Positions 23,311 to 33,592 of a stretch of 35,019 nt of DNA are shown piece by piece. The DNA lies in NCBI GenBank assembly GCA_012517855.1, contig JAAYUD010000027.1:1-35019 (forward strand), in the 5' to 3' direction. The translations under genes and the position numbers were made by a program. The stretch is from Bacteroidales bacterium. GTDB taxonomy: Bacteria > Bacteroidota > Bacteroidia > Bacteroidales > Bacteroidaceae. Within the stretch, counting starts at the first letter, position 1, and each line of letters begins with the position of its first letter. A model generated the notes under the pieces. The model saw nothing but the letters and a program-made list of their open reading frames with translations. It was not told the DNA's origin and did no database searches.

Positions 23311-25893
23311 ATGATGAGAAAACAATCGTTCTTTGCATTGTTCTTGCTTCTATCTTTTCTGACGATAACAATTAATGCCCAACAGGCTGCCAAAAATAAC
23401 GAAAACAGCTCAGCCAAGATATTTATAAGAGGTACCCTGCTCGACTCGCTGACAAAAAAGTCGGAACCTTACGTTACAATGCGAATCGTACAGAAAGGAG
23501 ATGCTATGGGAAAAGCAATCAAAATGGCAGTCAGTGATAATAACGGAAATTTCAAGATAGAGATGCCAACTCCCAAGGGAAGCTATATACTTGTAATTTC
23601 TTCGATCGGTAAAGAGACTGTGAAACGGGATTTTCAAGTAGGAACGACCTCCTTAAAATCTTTGGATTTGGGAAAGATATATTTGAAAGAAGAAACCACC
23701 GCACTGAAAGGTGTAGAGGTTATAGCCAAGAAGCCTTTGGTGAAGATGGAAGTCGACAAATTGTCGTATGATATAGAATCGGACCCTGATTCGAAAACAA
23801 ACTCTGTAATAGAAATGCTTCGCAAAGTGCCACTCGTAACAGTAGATGGAGATGACAATATCAAAGTGAATGGCAGCAGCAATTTTAAAATTTATGTAAA
23901 CGGCAAACCTAACACCATGATGAGCAACAACCCCAAAGATGTTCTTAAAAGTATGCCTGCCTCTGCCATTAAAAAGATAGAAGTCATTACTTCCCCAGGG
24001 GCAAAATATGATGCTGAGGGGACGGCTGGAATTTTAAATATTGTAACTGCTCAGGGTGGTATGGAAGGTTATAGCGTCAATATCAACGGTCGGGTAAACA
24101 ATCGCGGTGAAGGAACGAATATCTATGCCATAGCCCAAACAGGTAAACTTACAATGAGCATGAATTATGGTTTGAATCATCACAATAAGCCGGAATCAAC
24201 TAACGAAAGTCATCGAGAAAATTATGACTCCAGTGCCCAAAAATTCTTGGATTCTTATGGTAAATCAAGTGGACACGATAATTTTCAATTTGGGACACTC
24301 GAAGCTAGTTATGAAGTGGATTCTTTGCAGTTGCTTTCTACTTCTTTTACCATGTACGGCAGTTCGGGTAGGAATTATAACAACAGCATGGATCAAATGT
24401 GGAATTCAACCCGCGACCAATTGGCTTATCAATATGGAAGTGTAGGAAAGGGATCTAACTCATGGAATTATATCGAAGGGAGTGTAGATTATCAACGTAT
24501 TTCCAGAAAAAATAAAGAACGGATATTTACTTTGTCATACAAGTTGAATACTCAGCCGATGAAGAATGATTCTTATCTTCGTTACGATAATATAAAAGAT
24601 AATACCGACACAGATATTATTAAGAACTTCTTTTTGAACAATACTCATTCTAACGATAAGAATACTACGGCAGAGCAGACCTTTCAGGCAGATTATAGTA
24701 CTCCTATAAGTAAGTATCATAAATTGGATATGGGCATGAAATATATTTTACGGAACAATTCTAGTAATGATAAAATTTATCAAGCCGATGGAAATAACGA
24801 CACTTATGTATTTCAGAATGATCGAAGCAGTCATTACAAACACTTGAATGATATTTTTGCTGCTTACCTGAGCTATACATTCAAATATAAGTCTATCTCT
24901 CTGATGCCCGGTTTACGGTATGAATTGACCAATCAAAGAGTAAAATATCTTTCGGGCGCTATTACTTCCGAGGCTAATTTCAGAACTCATTACGGAGATT
25001 TAGTACCATCGGTAACTGCAAATTTCAAATTGAGTGAAACCAAGAACCTCAGGTTTGAATATAACATGCGAATTATGCGTCCCAGTATTGAAAATTTGAA
25101 TCCATATTTCGATAACCGCACCCCAATGAGTATCAGTCAAGGCAATTCGAACCTAAAGAGCGAAAAATCACATACATTCAACCTGAACTATGGTTCGTTT
25201 TCCCCGAAATTTAATTTAAATATCAATTTCTCACATGCGTTTAATAACAATGGTATTGAAAGTATAAGTCGACTTATTGGTGAAAAAGGCGAATGGTTTG
25301 ATGATAATAAACACTATGCTTCTACAGGAGCTATGTATACTACTTATGAGAATATCGGACATAGCCGGAATACGGGATTAAGCGGTTATCTTAACTGGAA
25401 CCCTACAACTAAATTTCAAATATATATGAATTACAGCGGGTATTATTCACATATAACAAGTCCTGCACAGGGGTTAAAGAATTATGGATGGACAGCCGAT
25501 TTATGGTCAGGTATTCAATATACGATGCCTTGTAAAATCCGATTCGGAGTAAACTTTGGAGGCAGTACACCTAAATATATGCTGCAAGGAAAAAGTAGTG
25601 GATATCGATTCTATTCATTTAGATTAAACCGTAGTTTCATGAAGGAAGACAGACTGACAATATCTGCTTTTGCTTCGAACATATTCAAAAAACACTATAA
25701 TTACAATAGTACCACATCTGCTTCGAACTTTGTAAATAGAACTTCTTTTAAAACTCCTCAAGATTATTACGGCATCGGAATAAGCTATCGCATAGGCAGT
25801 TTGAAAGCAGCGGTAAAGAAAACAGAACATTCTATCAGTAATGATGATGTAAAGGGAGGAAAGAGCGGTAGCGCTAGTAGTGAATCGAATTGA
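23311..25893 (+). CDS. Outer-membrane beta-barrel protein (TonB-receptor-like, OMP_b-brl_3 type)
   Basis: An 860-residue exported protein. A signal peptide (cleavage near INAQQ, about residue 23) is followed by a carboxypeptidase-regulatory-like domain (about 37-120, with RGTLLDSLTKKSEPYVTMRI). A plug domain comes next (about 130-250, with VIEMLRKVPLVTVDGDDNI and IKKIEVITSPGAKYDAEGTAG), then a long beta-barrel ending in FGVNFGGSTPKYMLQGKSS and a C-terminal Ser/Gly tail. The barrel landmark NLNPYFDNRTPMSISQGN is typical of this family. No SusD-like partner is nearby, so it is not a classic glycan-utilisation pair. Its ligand is unknown. It may be controlled by the TPR/HTH regulator of the same island; that is inferred. 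Confidence 0.88.
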   Translation: MMRKQSFFALFLLLSFLTITINAQQAAKNNENSSAKIFIRGTLLDSLTKKSEPYVTMRIVQKGDAMGKAIKMAVSDNNGNFKIEMPTPKGSYILVISSIGKETVKRDFQVGTTSLKSLDLGKIYLKEETTALKGVEVIAKKPLVKMEVDKLSYDIESDPDSKTNSVIEMLRKVPLVTVDGDDNIKVNGSSNFKIYVNGKPNTMMSNNPKDVLKSMPASAIKKIEVITSPGAKYDAEGTAGILNIVTAQGGMEGYSVNINGRVNNRGEGTNIYAIAQTGKLTMSMNYGLNHHNKPESTNESHRENYDSSAQKFLDSYGKSSGHDNFQFGTLEASYEVDSLQLLSTSFTMYGSSGRNYNNSMDQMWNSTRDQLAYQYGSVGKGSNSWNYIEGSVDYQRISRKNKERIFTLSYKLNTQPMKNDSYLRYDNIKDNTDTDIIKNFFLNNTHSNDKNTTAEQTFQADYSTPISKYHKLDMGMKYILRNNSSNDKIYQADGNNDTYVFQNDRSSHYKHLNDIFAAYLSYTFKYKSISLMPGLRYELTNQRVKYLSGAITSEANFRTHYGDLVPSVTANFKLSETKNLRFEYNMRIMRPSIENLNPYFDNRTPMSISQGNSNLKSEKSHTFNLNYGSFSPKFNLNINFSHAFNNNGIESISRLIGEKGEWFDDNKHYASTGAMYTTYENIGHSRNTGLSGYLNWNPTTKFQIYMNYSGYYSHITSPAQGLKNYGWTADLWSGIQYTMPCKIRFGVNFGGSTPKYMLQGKSSGYRFYSFRLNRSFMKEDRLTISAFASNIFKKHYNYNSTTSASNFVNRTSFKTPQDYYGIGISYRIGSLKAAVKKTEHSISNDDVKGGKSGSASSESN

Positions 25894-26055
25894 AAAATTA
25901 TTAAATTGAACGAACAATCAGGGAGTAATATGATTGAGGCAAAGCCCTTTATTTTATATTGCTTCCTGCCTATTTGCATTACACTTTTGGTTAAGTAAAC
26001 GCTACCTTAACAATAAAAATCACTAAATTTATTTTCTATTGTCTTTGGCTTATGT

Positions 26056-26063
26056 TATCTTTG
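26056..26063 (+). promoter_or_regulatory. Bacteroides-type -7 element (TATCTTTG) of the suf operon
   Basis: TATCTTTG matches TAnnTTTG and lies 39 bp before the sufB start codon. The usual TTTG at 19-21 nt further upstream is not evident; a TTTG occurs only about 10 nt upstream of it. Confidence 0.55.
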
Positions 26064-26102
26064 CTACGTAATATGTTCTATTGAACTTTTTCTAAATATA
26101 TA

Positions 26103-27557
26103 ATGCAAGATAACAACCAAAATAAACTAGTAAAACAGATAGCAGAAGAGAAGTATAAGTATGGTTTTACAACCGACGTTGATACGGAGGTAATTCAACG
26201 CGGGCTGAACGAAGATACTATTCGACTGATATCTGCCAAAAAGGAAGAGCCGGAATGGCTACTTGCCTTTCGATTGGATGCTTACCGTTATTGGATTACT
26301 CAAAAAATGCCGCATTGGGCACACCTTCGTATTCCGAAAATAGATTATCAGGCTATATCTTATTATGCCGACCCGACGAAAAGGGCTATGGCAAAAGATG
26401 GTGAAAAAGAACTTGATCCGGAGATGATTAAGACCTTTAATAAACTTGGCATTCCCCTACATGAACAAAGACAATTGAGCGGAATGGCAGTTGACGCGGT
26501 GATGGACTCCGTATCGGTGAAAACCACTTTCAAAAGTACATTGATGGAGAAGGGTATCATCTTCTGCTCTATAAGTGAAGCCGTAAAGAATCATCCGGAT
26601 TTGGTGCGAAAATATCTGGGTTCGGTTGTTTCACCTCACGATAATTTCTTTGCATCGCTCAACTCGGCTGTATTCTCCGACGGTTCATTTGTCTATATTC
26701 CACAAGGAGTACGTTGTCCGATGGAACTATCAACTTACTTTCGCATAAACGCCCGAAACACCGGACAGTTTGAAAGAACGCTAATTGTTGCCGAGGACGA
26801 ATCGTATGTCTCTTATTTGGAAGGTTGTACAGCGCCTATGCGCGATGAGAATCAACTTCATGCGGCTATCGTCGAAATTGTAGTAGGCAATAACGCCGAA
26901 GTAAAATATAGCACAGTACAAAATTGGTATCCCGGTGATGCTCAAGGTAAAGGTGGCGTATACAATTTTGTAACAAAACGCGGTCATTGCAAAGGAGTCA
27001 ACAGCAAATTGTCGTGGACACAAGTAGAAACCGGTTCGGCCATTACATGGAAATATCCATCGTGTATATTGACTGGTGACAATGCTACCGCCGAATTTTA
27101 TTCAGTAGCCGTAACAAACAATTATCAGCAGGCTGATACGGGTACGAAAATGACTCATATAGGTAAAAATACCCGAAGTACTATTGTAAGTAAGGGCATA
27201 AGTGCCGGTCACAGTGAAAATTCTTATCGAGGACTGGTAAAGGTAAACAAAAGTGCCGATGGTGCTCGAAATTACAGCCAATGTGATTCGTTACTATTGG
27301 GTGACAAATGCGGTGCCCACACTTTTCCGTATATGGATATCCACAACAACACGGCCGTAGTAGAACACGAAGCGACAACCAGCAAGATTAATGAAGATCA
27401 AATATTCTATTGCAATCAAAGAGGCATACCTACCGAGGATGCTATAGGATTAATCGTAAACGGATACGCCAAAGAAGTACTCAATAAGCTACCGATGGAA
27501 TTTGCCGTCGAAGCACAAAAACTACTGGCCGTATCGCTAGAAGGAAGTATAGGTTAA
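26103..27557 (+). CDS. sufB: Fe-S cluster assembly scaffold protein SufB
   Basis: A 484-residue SufB, the usual length. Family stretches include [65 protein letters not shown] and the C-terminal [24 protein letters not shown] (each cited in part). With SufC and SufD it forms the SufBC2D scaffold on which Fe-S clusters are built in the cytoplasm. The conserved cysteine in [19 protein letters not shown] and the acidic residue in the EHEA segment near the C-terminus are present. It is the first gene of sufBCDS; sufC follows 24 bp later. Confidence 0.97.
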   Translation: MQDNNQNKLVKQIAEEKYKYGFTTDVDTEVIQRGLNEDTIRLISAKKEEPEWLLAFRLDAYRYWITQKMPHWAHLRIPKIDYQAISYYADPTKRAMAKDGEKELDPEMIKTFNKLGIPLHEQRQLSGMAVDAVMDSVSVKTTFKSTLMEKGIIFCSISEAVKNHPDLVRKYLGSVVSPHDNFFASLNSAVFSDGSFVYIPQGVRCPMELSTYFRINARNTGQFERTLIVAEDESYVSYLEGCTAPMRDENQLHAAIVEIVVGNNAEVKYSTVQNWYPGDAQGKGGVYNFVTKRGHCKGVNSKLSWTQVETGSAITWKYPSCILTGDNATAEFYSVAVTNNYQQADTGTKMTHIGKNTRSTIVSKGISAGHSENSYRGLVKVNKSADGARNYSQCDSLLLGDKCGAHTFPYMDIHNNTAVVEHEATTSKINEDQIFYCNQRGIPTEDAIGLIVNGYAKEVLNKLPMEFAVEAQKLLAVSLEGSIG

Positions 27558-27581
27558 ACACATTAAACAATAGAAATTGCT

Positions 27582-28349
27582 ATGTCAGATATAATGCTAG
27601 ATATAAAAGATTTACATGCCAAAGTCGGCGACAAAGAGATATTAAAAGGTATCAATCTAACTATTAATAAAGGAGAGATCCATGCTATTATGGGACCTAA
27701 CGGTTCGGGAAAAAGTACATTGAGCAGTGTATTGGTTGGCAATCCGACTTTTGAAGTAAGTAAGGGGAGCATCACTTTCAATGGAAAAGACTTACTTTCC
27801 CTCAAACCGGAAGAACGGAGTCATGAAGGTATCTTTTTAAGTTTTCAATATCCTGTAGAAATACCAGGTGTTAGTATGGTGAACTTTATGCGTACAGCTC
27901 TCAATGAAAAACGTAAATATCACGGACAAGAGCCACTCAGCGCTACAGATTTTCTTCATCTGATGCGTGAAAAAAGAGCTGTGGTCGAACTAGATAACAA
28001 ACTCACCAACCGCTCTGTAAACGAAGGCTTTTCGGGAGGTGAAAAGAAACGCAATGAGATATTCCAGATGGCTATGCTTGAACCGACACTTAGTATCCTT
28101 GACGAAACAGATTCGGGCCTTGACATCGATGCGCTACGTATTGTAGCTGAAGGAGTGAACAAACTAAAAACCGCTGAAACGAGCTGTATTGTCATTACAC
28201 ACTATCAACGGTTGCTGGATTATATTAAGCCGGATATCGTTCATGTATTATATAAAGGCAAAATAGTAAAAACTGCCGGTCCTGAACTGGCTGTTGAACT
28301 TGAAGAAAGAGGTTACGACTGGATTAAGAAAGAATTAGGAGAAGAATAA
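27582..28349 (+). CDS. sufC: Fe-S cluster assembly ATPase SufC
   Basis: A 255-residue ABC-type ATPase of the Suf system. Motifs are Walker [10 protein letters not shown] (about residues 39-47), the Q-loop [11 protein letters not shown], the SufC signature [10 protein letters not shown] (about 150-159), Walker [17 protein letters not shown], and the switch His in VITHYQRLL. It energises cluster assembly on SufB-SufD and has no membrane partner. It is separated from sufD by 2 nt, implying translational coupling. Confidence 0.98.
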   Translation: MSDIMLDIKDLHAKVGDKEILKGINLTINKGEIHAIMGPNGSGKSTLSSVLVGNPTFEVSKGSITFNGKDLLSLKPEERSHEGIFLSFQYPVEIPGVSMVNFMRTALNEKRKYHGQEPLSATDFLHLMREKRAVVELDNKLTNRSVNEGFSGGEKKRNEIFQMAMLEPTLSILDETDSGLDIDALRIVAEGVNKLKTAETSCIVITHYQRLLDYIKPDIVHVLYKGKIVKTAGPELAVELEERGYDWIKKELGEE

Positions 28350-28351
28350 TC

Positions 28352-29695
28352 ATGAGCATAGAACAACAATATATCGACTTATTCGTTCAGCACAAAGCCG
28401 AAATATGCCGTCAAAGTGCTCCAGCAATGAACGAGTTGCGCGATAAGGCTTTTGAAGACTTCCAGAAGTTGGGCTTTCCCACTAATAAGCAGGAAAGATA
28501 CCGTCGTACCAATATTGCTGAATATTTTGAATCGAATTATGGCATGAATATCAATCGCATCAATATTCCAGTTACGACTGATGACGTATTCAAATGTGAT
28601 GTACCCAATATGAGTACTTCGCTCTACTTTGTTCTCAACGATATGTTTTATCAATACAAACTACCAAAAATAGCATTACCCGACGGCGTGATTTTTGGAA
28701 GTCTGAAAGACTTTGCCATAAGTCATCCGAAGTTGATAACACAATATTACGGTAAACTTGCTAAAACAGAAGAAGACGGTGTGACGGCATTCAATACAAC
28801 CTTTACGCAAGATGGAATAGTGCTCTATATCCCGAAAGGTGTCATTGTTGAACGTCCTATACAGCTTATCAATCTATTGCGTTCGGATGTTGATCTGATG
28901 GTCAATCGTAGGGTACTCATCATTCTTGAAGAAAACGCACAAGCAAGAATGCTCATTTGCGACCATGCCATGGATAAAGTGAATTTTCTGGCTACCCAAG
29001 TTGTCGAAATATTTGCAGGAACCCATTCGACTTTGGATTTATATGAAATAGAGGAAACTAGTGACCAGACAACTCGCGTAAGCAACATGTTTGTGCGGCA
29101 AGATGCAGGGAGCAATGTGTTGCTCAACAATATGACACTCTATAATGGGCGCACTCGCAATACAACTGTCGTCACCCTTGAGGGTGAAGGTGCTGAAACC
29201 AATCTTTGTGGAATGGCAATAGCCGACAAACGACAACACGTGGATAACTGTACAAAGATAGACCATGTAGCTCCCCGTTGTAATAGTAATGAGCTATATA
29301 AATATGTATTGGACGATCATGCCGTTGGTGCGTTCTATGGTTTAGTATTGGTACGTCCCGGAGCGCAGAAGACAAATTCGTTGGAAACGAACCGCAATCT
29401 ATGTGCTACCAAAGACGCAAGAATGTACACTCAACCTCAACTTGAAATTTACGCCGATGATGTCAAATGTTCACACGGTTCAACTGTAGGTCAATTGGAT
29501 GAACAAGCTTTGTTTTATATGAGATCTCGTGGTATTAGTGAACAAGAAGGTCGAATGCTACTAATGTTTGCCTTCGTTAACGAAGTTATAGATACCATTC
29601 GGCTTGATGCTTTGAAAGACCGTCTTCATCTATTGGTAGAGAAACGTTTTCGGGGAGAACTGAATAGATGCGGCAGTTGCCACAAATGCAAATAA
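28352..29695 (+). CDS. sufD: Fe-S cluster assembly protein SufD
   Basis: A 447-residue SufD, paralogous to SufB. Family stretches are NKQERYRRTNIAEYF near the N-terminus (the usual 'K.E.WRYT' region), YIPKGVIVERPIQLINLL, ARMLICDHAMD, and the C-terminal DDVKCSHGSTVGQLDEQALFYMRSRG (cited in part), which includes the conserved His of the SufB-SufD interface. It ends in a cysteine-bearing tail (RCGSCHKCK) that looks like a small metal-binding knuckle. It follows sufC by 2 nt and is followed by sufS after 8 nt. Confidence 0.96.
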   Translation: MSIEQQYIDLFVQHKAEICRQSAPAMNELRDKAFEDFQKLGFPTNKQERYRRTNIAEYFESNYGMNINRINIPVTTDDVFKCDVPNMSTSLYFVLNDMFYQYKLPKIALPDGVIFGSLKDFAISHPKLITQYYGKLAKTEEDGVTAFNTTFTQDGIVLYIPKGVIVERPIQLINLLRSDVDLMVNRRVLIILEENAQARMLICDHAMDKVNFLATQVVEIFAGTHSTLDLYEIEETSDQTTRVSNMFVRQDAGSNVLLNNMTLYNGRTRNTTVVTLEGEGAETNLCGMAIADKRQHVDNCTKIDHVAPRCNSNELYKYVLDDHAVGAFYGLVLVRPGAQKTNSLETNRNLCATKDARMYTQPQLEIYADDVKCSHGSTVGQLDEQALFYMRSRGISEQEGRMLLMFAFVNEVIDTIRLDALKDRLHLLVEKRFRGELNRCGSCHKCK

Positions 29696-29703
29696 ACAGA
29701 AAA

Positions 29704-30921
29704 ATGTACGACGTAAAGAAGATAAGAGACGATTTTCCGATACTCGGAAGAACAGTATATGGTAAGCCCTTGGTTTATTTCGATAATGCAGCGACGACAC
29801 AAAAGCCACGGATGGTGGTAGATTCTATTGCAAATGAATATTATTCGGTAAATGCCAATGTTCACCGAGGGGTACATTTTTTATCGCAACAAGCTACCGA
29901 TCTGCATGAAGAAGCCCGCGAAAAAGTCAGAGCCTTCATTAATGCAAAAAAAACAGACGAAATCATTTTCACCCGTGGTACTACCGAAGCCATAAATCTT
30001 TTGGTAGATAGTTTTGGTAACGAATTCATGTCTGAAGGTGATGAGGTGATTATCTCTGCGATGGAACATCATAGTAATATTGTACCTTGGCAAATACTTG
30101 CAGCAAAAAGAGGTATTTCTATACGGGTTATTCCTATAAACGACACAGGAGAACTATTGCTTGACGAATACGAGAAGTTGTTTACCGAACGAACAAAAAT
30201 AGTAAGTATAACACAAGTGAGTAATGTACTCGGCACTATCAATCCCGTAAAACAGATAATAGCTATTGCTCATAGCCACAATATACCCGTTCTAATAGAT
30301 GGAGCGCAATCTGTTCCGCACATGAAAGTAGATGTACAGGACATGGATGCCGATTTCTTCGCTTTCTCCGGGCATAAAGTTTATGGACCGACGGGTATAG
30401 GTGTGCTTTACGGTAAAGAAAACTGGTTAGACCGACTTCCACCTTATCAAGGCGGCGGAGAGATGATACAAAGTGTTAGTTTTGAAAAAACAATTTTCGA
30501 GAAACTGCCTTTCAAATTTGAGGCGGGAACTCCAGATTACATCGGCACCAACGGACTAGCCAAGGCCATAGATTATATATCAACTCTCGGAATGGAGAAT
30601 ATTGCAACCTACGAACATGAACTTACTCAATATGCCATGCAACGAATGAAAGAAATTCCAGGTATGAGAATTTATGGTGAAGCGACCGATAAAGGCTCAG
30701 TTATCTCTTTTTTAGTAGGAAATATCCACCATTTGGATATGGGAACCTTGCTGGATAGACTTGGCATAGCTGTGCGTACAGGGCATCATTGCGCCCAACC
30801 GCTAATGATTCGCCTTGGCGTAGAAGGATTGGTTAGAGCTTCATTCGGACTTTATAATACAAAAGAAGAAGTAGATACACTGATCGCCGGTATTCTAAGA
30901 ATAAGTACAATGTTTAATTAA
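29704..30921 (+). CDS. sufS: Cysteine desulfurase SufS
   Basis: A PLP-dependent, group II cysteine desulfurase of about 405 residues that supplies sulfur to SufBCD. Landmarks are the N-terminal DFPILGRTVYGKPLVYFDNAA, the PLP-binding Asp/Gln region LIDGAQSVPHM, the Schiff-base lysine in FSGHKVYGPTG (Lys225), and the catalytic cysteine in RTGHHCAQP (Cys363). I chose ATG 29704 because the family N-terminus begins there (MYDVKKIRDDF). An ATG at 29668 inside the end of sufD is also in frame but adds 12 atypical residues. No SufE or SufU partner is seen in the window. Confidence 0.96.
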   Translation: MYDVKKIRDDFPILGRTVYGKPLVYFDNAATTQKPRMVVDSIANEYYSVNANVHRGVHFLSQQATDLHEEAREKVRAFINAKKTDEIIFTRGTTEAINLLVDSFGNEFMSEGDEVIISAMEHHSNIVPWQILAAKRGISIRVIPINDTGELLLDEYEKLFTERTKIVSITQVSNVLGTINPVKQIIAIAHSHNIPVLIDGAQSVPHMKVDVQDMDADFFAFSGHKVYGPTGIGVLYGKENWLDRLPPYQGGGEMIQSVSFEKTIFEKLPFKFEAGTPDYIGTNGLAKAIDYISTLGMENIATYEHELTQYAMQRMKEIPGMRIYGEATDKGSVISFLVGNIHHLDMGTLLDRLGIAVRTGHHCAQPLMIRLGVEGLVRASFGLYNTKEEVDTLIAGILRISTMFN

Positions 30922-30936
30922 AAACAGTTTATAATT

Positions 30937-31257
30937 ATGATACTAACGACGACCCCTTCACTCGAGGGACATCAAATCACAGGCTATTTAGGTATTGTAA
31001 CAGGCGAAACTATTATTGGTGCCAACGTATTCCGTGATATATTCGCAAGTATTCGCGACATTGTTGGTGGTCGTTCTTCATCATACGAAGAAGTATTACG
31101 CAAGGCCAAAGACACGGCTTTGCATGAAATGCAAGCACATGCAGAAGCAATGGGTGCAAATGCCGTTGTGGGCATAGACCTTGATTATGAAACTGTAGGA
31201 GGAAGTGGTAGTATGCTTATGGTTACTGCAAGCGGTACGGCAGTACGTTACGAATAA
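30937..31257 (+). CDS. YbjQ/UPF0145 family protein
   Basis: A 106-residue cytoplasmic protein of the YbjQ (heavy-metal-binding-like) family. Typical stretches are [40 protein letters not shown] and [18 protein letters not shown] (cited in part). The family forms pentameric rings; its function is not settled. It begins 15 bp after sufS, so it may be transcribed with the suf genes. Start ATG 30937 gives the normal family length. Confidence 0.92.
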   Translation: MILTTTPSLEGHQITGYLGIVTGETIIGANVFRDIFASIRDIVGGRSSSYEEVLRKAKDTALHEMQAHAEAMGANAVVGIDLDYETVGGSGSMLMVTASGTAVRYE

Positions 31258-31386
31258 GAATCAATAAAATCAAAATCATAGAAAAAAAAGGCGGTTTAAA
31301 TTATTTTTGAAGAATTATTCTTTGATTTGTCCTATTAAAGTATTATTTTAGGGCCGCTTTTAATAATTAAAAACAAGTTTAATTCT

Positions 31387-33579
31387 ATGATTACTCCTAT
31401 TTTTTGGCTCATTCCTGTAGCCGCAGTACTTGCACTCGTTTTTGCCTGGCTGTTTCACCGCCAGATGAAAAAGGCTGAAGAGGGAACTCCTCAGATGATT
31501 AAAATTGCTGGCGCCGTTCGAAAAGGTGCCATGTCTTATCTTAAGCAGCAATATAAAATTGTGGCAATCGTTTTTATTTGCTTATGTTTGCTATTCTCCA
31601 TTATGGCAGCTTTTGGCGTTCAAAACGCATGGGTGCCTTTTGCTTTCCTCACTGGCGGTTTCTTCTCCGGTTTGGCAGGCTATCTTGGAATGAATACAGC
31701 TACTTATGCTTCAGCTCGTACAGCCAATGCTGCACGTAAATCACTCAATGCCGGTCTAAAAATTGCTTTTCGAAGTGGTGCCGTAATGGGCCTCGTTGTG
31801 GTTGGGCTCGGATTGATTGATATTTCTTTCTGGTTCATTGTACTAAACACTTTTGCTCCAGATTCAATGTCTCAGGCGGCACGGCTTTGCTTCATTACAA
31901 CTACAATGTTGACTTTTGGAATGGGTGCCAGCACACAGGCTCTATTTGCGCGTGTGGGTGGTGGAATCTATACAAAAGCAGCTGATGTGGGTGCCGACCT
32001 TGTAGGTAAAGTCGAAGCAGGTATACCTGAGGATGATCCACGCAATCCGGCAACGATTGCCGATAATGTAGGTGACAATGTGGGCGATGTGGCCGGAATG
32101 GGTGCCGATCTTTACGAATCATATTGTGGTTCTATCTTGTCTACCGCTGCTCTTGGGGCTTCTGCATTTGCAATGAATCCTACGATGCAATACAAGGCAG
32201 TTATCGCTCCCATGTTAATTGCTGCCGTCGGCATTCTTCTTTCCATTGTCGGAATCTATTCTGTGCATACCAAAGAAGATTCCAGTATGAGCAACTTGCT
32301 TAAGTCCCTTGCTGTTGGTACCAATTTGGCATCTGTCCTTATCACGATAGGTACATTCCTCATTCTTTGGATACTTCAACTTGATAATTGGGCTTGGATA
32401 GGAGGATCTGTTGTTACGGGGTTGATAGTGGGTGTAATCATAGGACGTTCAACTGAATATTATACTTCCCAATCGTATGCTCCGACGCGTAGAATCAGCG
32501 AAGCAGGTAAAACCGGACCCGCTACCGTCATTATTGGTGGAATAGGACTTGGCATGATATCCACTTGCATTCCTGTCATAACGGTTGTCATCGGCATTAT
32601 TTGTTCTTATTTATTCGCTTCCGGATTTGATTTCAATAATGTAGGCATGGGACTCTACGGCATCGGTATTGCTGCTGTCGGCATGCTCTCAACTTTGGGC
32701 ATCACATTAGCAACAGATGCTTATGGACCGATTGCCGATAACGCAGGCGGCAATGCAGAGATGTCAGGCCTAGGAGAAGAGGTTCGTAAACGCACAGATG
32801 CTCTCGATTCTTTAGGGAACACAACAGCTGCGACGGGTAAAGGTTTTGCCATAGGCTCGGCAGCCCTTACAGGACTAGCACTACTGGCATCTTATATCGA
32901 AGAAATCAGAATGGGCTTAGAACGCATCGGGCAGACGACACTAAACTTTGCAGGAGGTAGCTCTATACCTTTAAAAAACGCATCAATTACAGATTTCATG
33001 AGATATTATAACGTCAACCTAATGAATCCAAAAGTGTTAGGCGGTATATTCATCGGTTCGATGATGGCATTTCTTTTCTGTGGTTTAACGATGAATGCCG
33101 TAGGTCGTGCTGCAGGAAAAATGGTGGACGAAGTGCGTCGTCAGTTTCGCGAAATAAAGGGAATTTTAACAGGAGAAACAGACCCCGATTATGAACGTTG
33201 TGTTCAGATTTCCACAAAAGGTGCGCAACATGCCATGATCGTTCCATCACTGCTCGCTATCATTACTCCGATTCTAACGGGAGTCATTCTTGGTGTAACA
33301 GGTGTCGTTGGCTTACTTATAGGCGGGCTAAGCAGCGGTTTTGTTTTGGCTATCTTCATGGCAAATGCGGGTGGCGCTTGGGATAACGCCAAAAAATATG
33401 TCGAAGAAGGCAACTTTGGCGGAAAAGGCAGTGAAGTGCACAAAGCTACAGTTGTTGGTGATACAGTCGGTGATCCGTTTAAAGACACGTCCGGACCAAG
33501 TCTCAATATACTTATCAAATTAATGAGTATGGTGGCTATCGTTATGGCGGGTCTTACAGTTACTTGGAGTTTATTATAA
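31387..33579 (+). CDS. hppA: Membrane-bound ion-pumping pyrophosphatase HppA, K+-dependent type
   Basis: A 730-residue integral membrane protein with about 16 hydrophobic segments. It hydrolyses cytoplasmic pyrophosphate and pumps H+ and/or Na+ across the inner membrane. The substrate site is complete: [21 protein letters not shown] and then [17 protein letters not shown] in the first half, and [16 protein letters not shown] and [14 protein letters not shown] (with the matching [14 protein letters not shown]) in the second. The [10 protein letters not shown] motif carries Ala where K+-independent enzymes have Lys, so it belongs to the K+-dependent class. Members from Bacteroides pump Na+ or both ions, so this may too; that cannot be read from sequence alone. 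rnhB follows immediately. Confidence 0.97.
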   Translation: MITPIFWLIPVAAVLALVFAWLFHRQMKKAEEGTPQMIKIAGAVRKGAMSYLKQQYKIVAIVFICLCLLFSIMAAFGVQNAWVPFAFLTGGFFSGLAGYLGMNTATYASARTANAARKSLNAGLKIAFRSGAVMGLVVVGLGLIDISFWFIVLNTFAPDSMSQAARLCFITTTMLTFGMGASTQALFARVGGGIYTKAADVGADLVGKVEAGIPEDDPRNPATIADNVGDNVGDVAGMGADLYESYCGSILSTAALGASAFAMNPTMQYKAVIAPMLIAAVGILLSIVGIYSVHTKEDSSMSNLLKSLAVGTNLASVLITIGTFLILWILQLDNWAWIGGSVVTGLIVGVIIGRSTEYYTSQSYAPTRRISEAGKTGPATVIIGGIGLGMISTCIPVITVVIGIICSYLFASGFDFNNVGMGLYGIGIAAVGMLSTLGITLATDAYGPIADNAGGNAEMSGLGEEVRKRTDALDSLGNTTAATGKGFAIGSAALTGLALLASYIEEIRMGLERIGQTTLNFAGGSSIPLKNASITDFMRYYNVNLMNPKVLGGIFIGSMMAFLFCGLTMNAVGRAAGKMVDEVRRQFREIKGILTGETDPDYERCVQISTKGAQHAMIVPSLLAIITPILTGVILGVTGVVGLLIGGLSSGFVLAIFMANAGGAWDNAKKYVEEGNFGGKGSEVHKATVVGDTVGDPFKDTSGPSLNILIKLMSMVAIVMAGLTVTWSLL

Positions 33580-33592
33580 ATAACAAATAGAA

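Noticed and set aside
21616..25893. Polysaccharide utilisation locus
   Set aside because: The receptor-like proteins are of the single-barrel type; no SusD-like lipoprotein or glycan-degrading enzyme accompanies them.
25894..25970. Terminator after the intact beta-barrel gene
   Set aside because: Only 3-4 bp stems (GGC/GCC, AGGG/CCCT) could be formed before the T-rich stretch; too weak to call.
29668..29704. Earlier ATG (29668) as the start of sufS
   Set aside because: It lies inside the sufD end and adds residues not found in the family; ATG 29704 matches the usual N-terminus.
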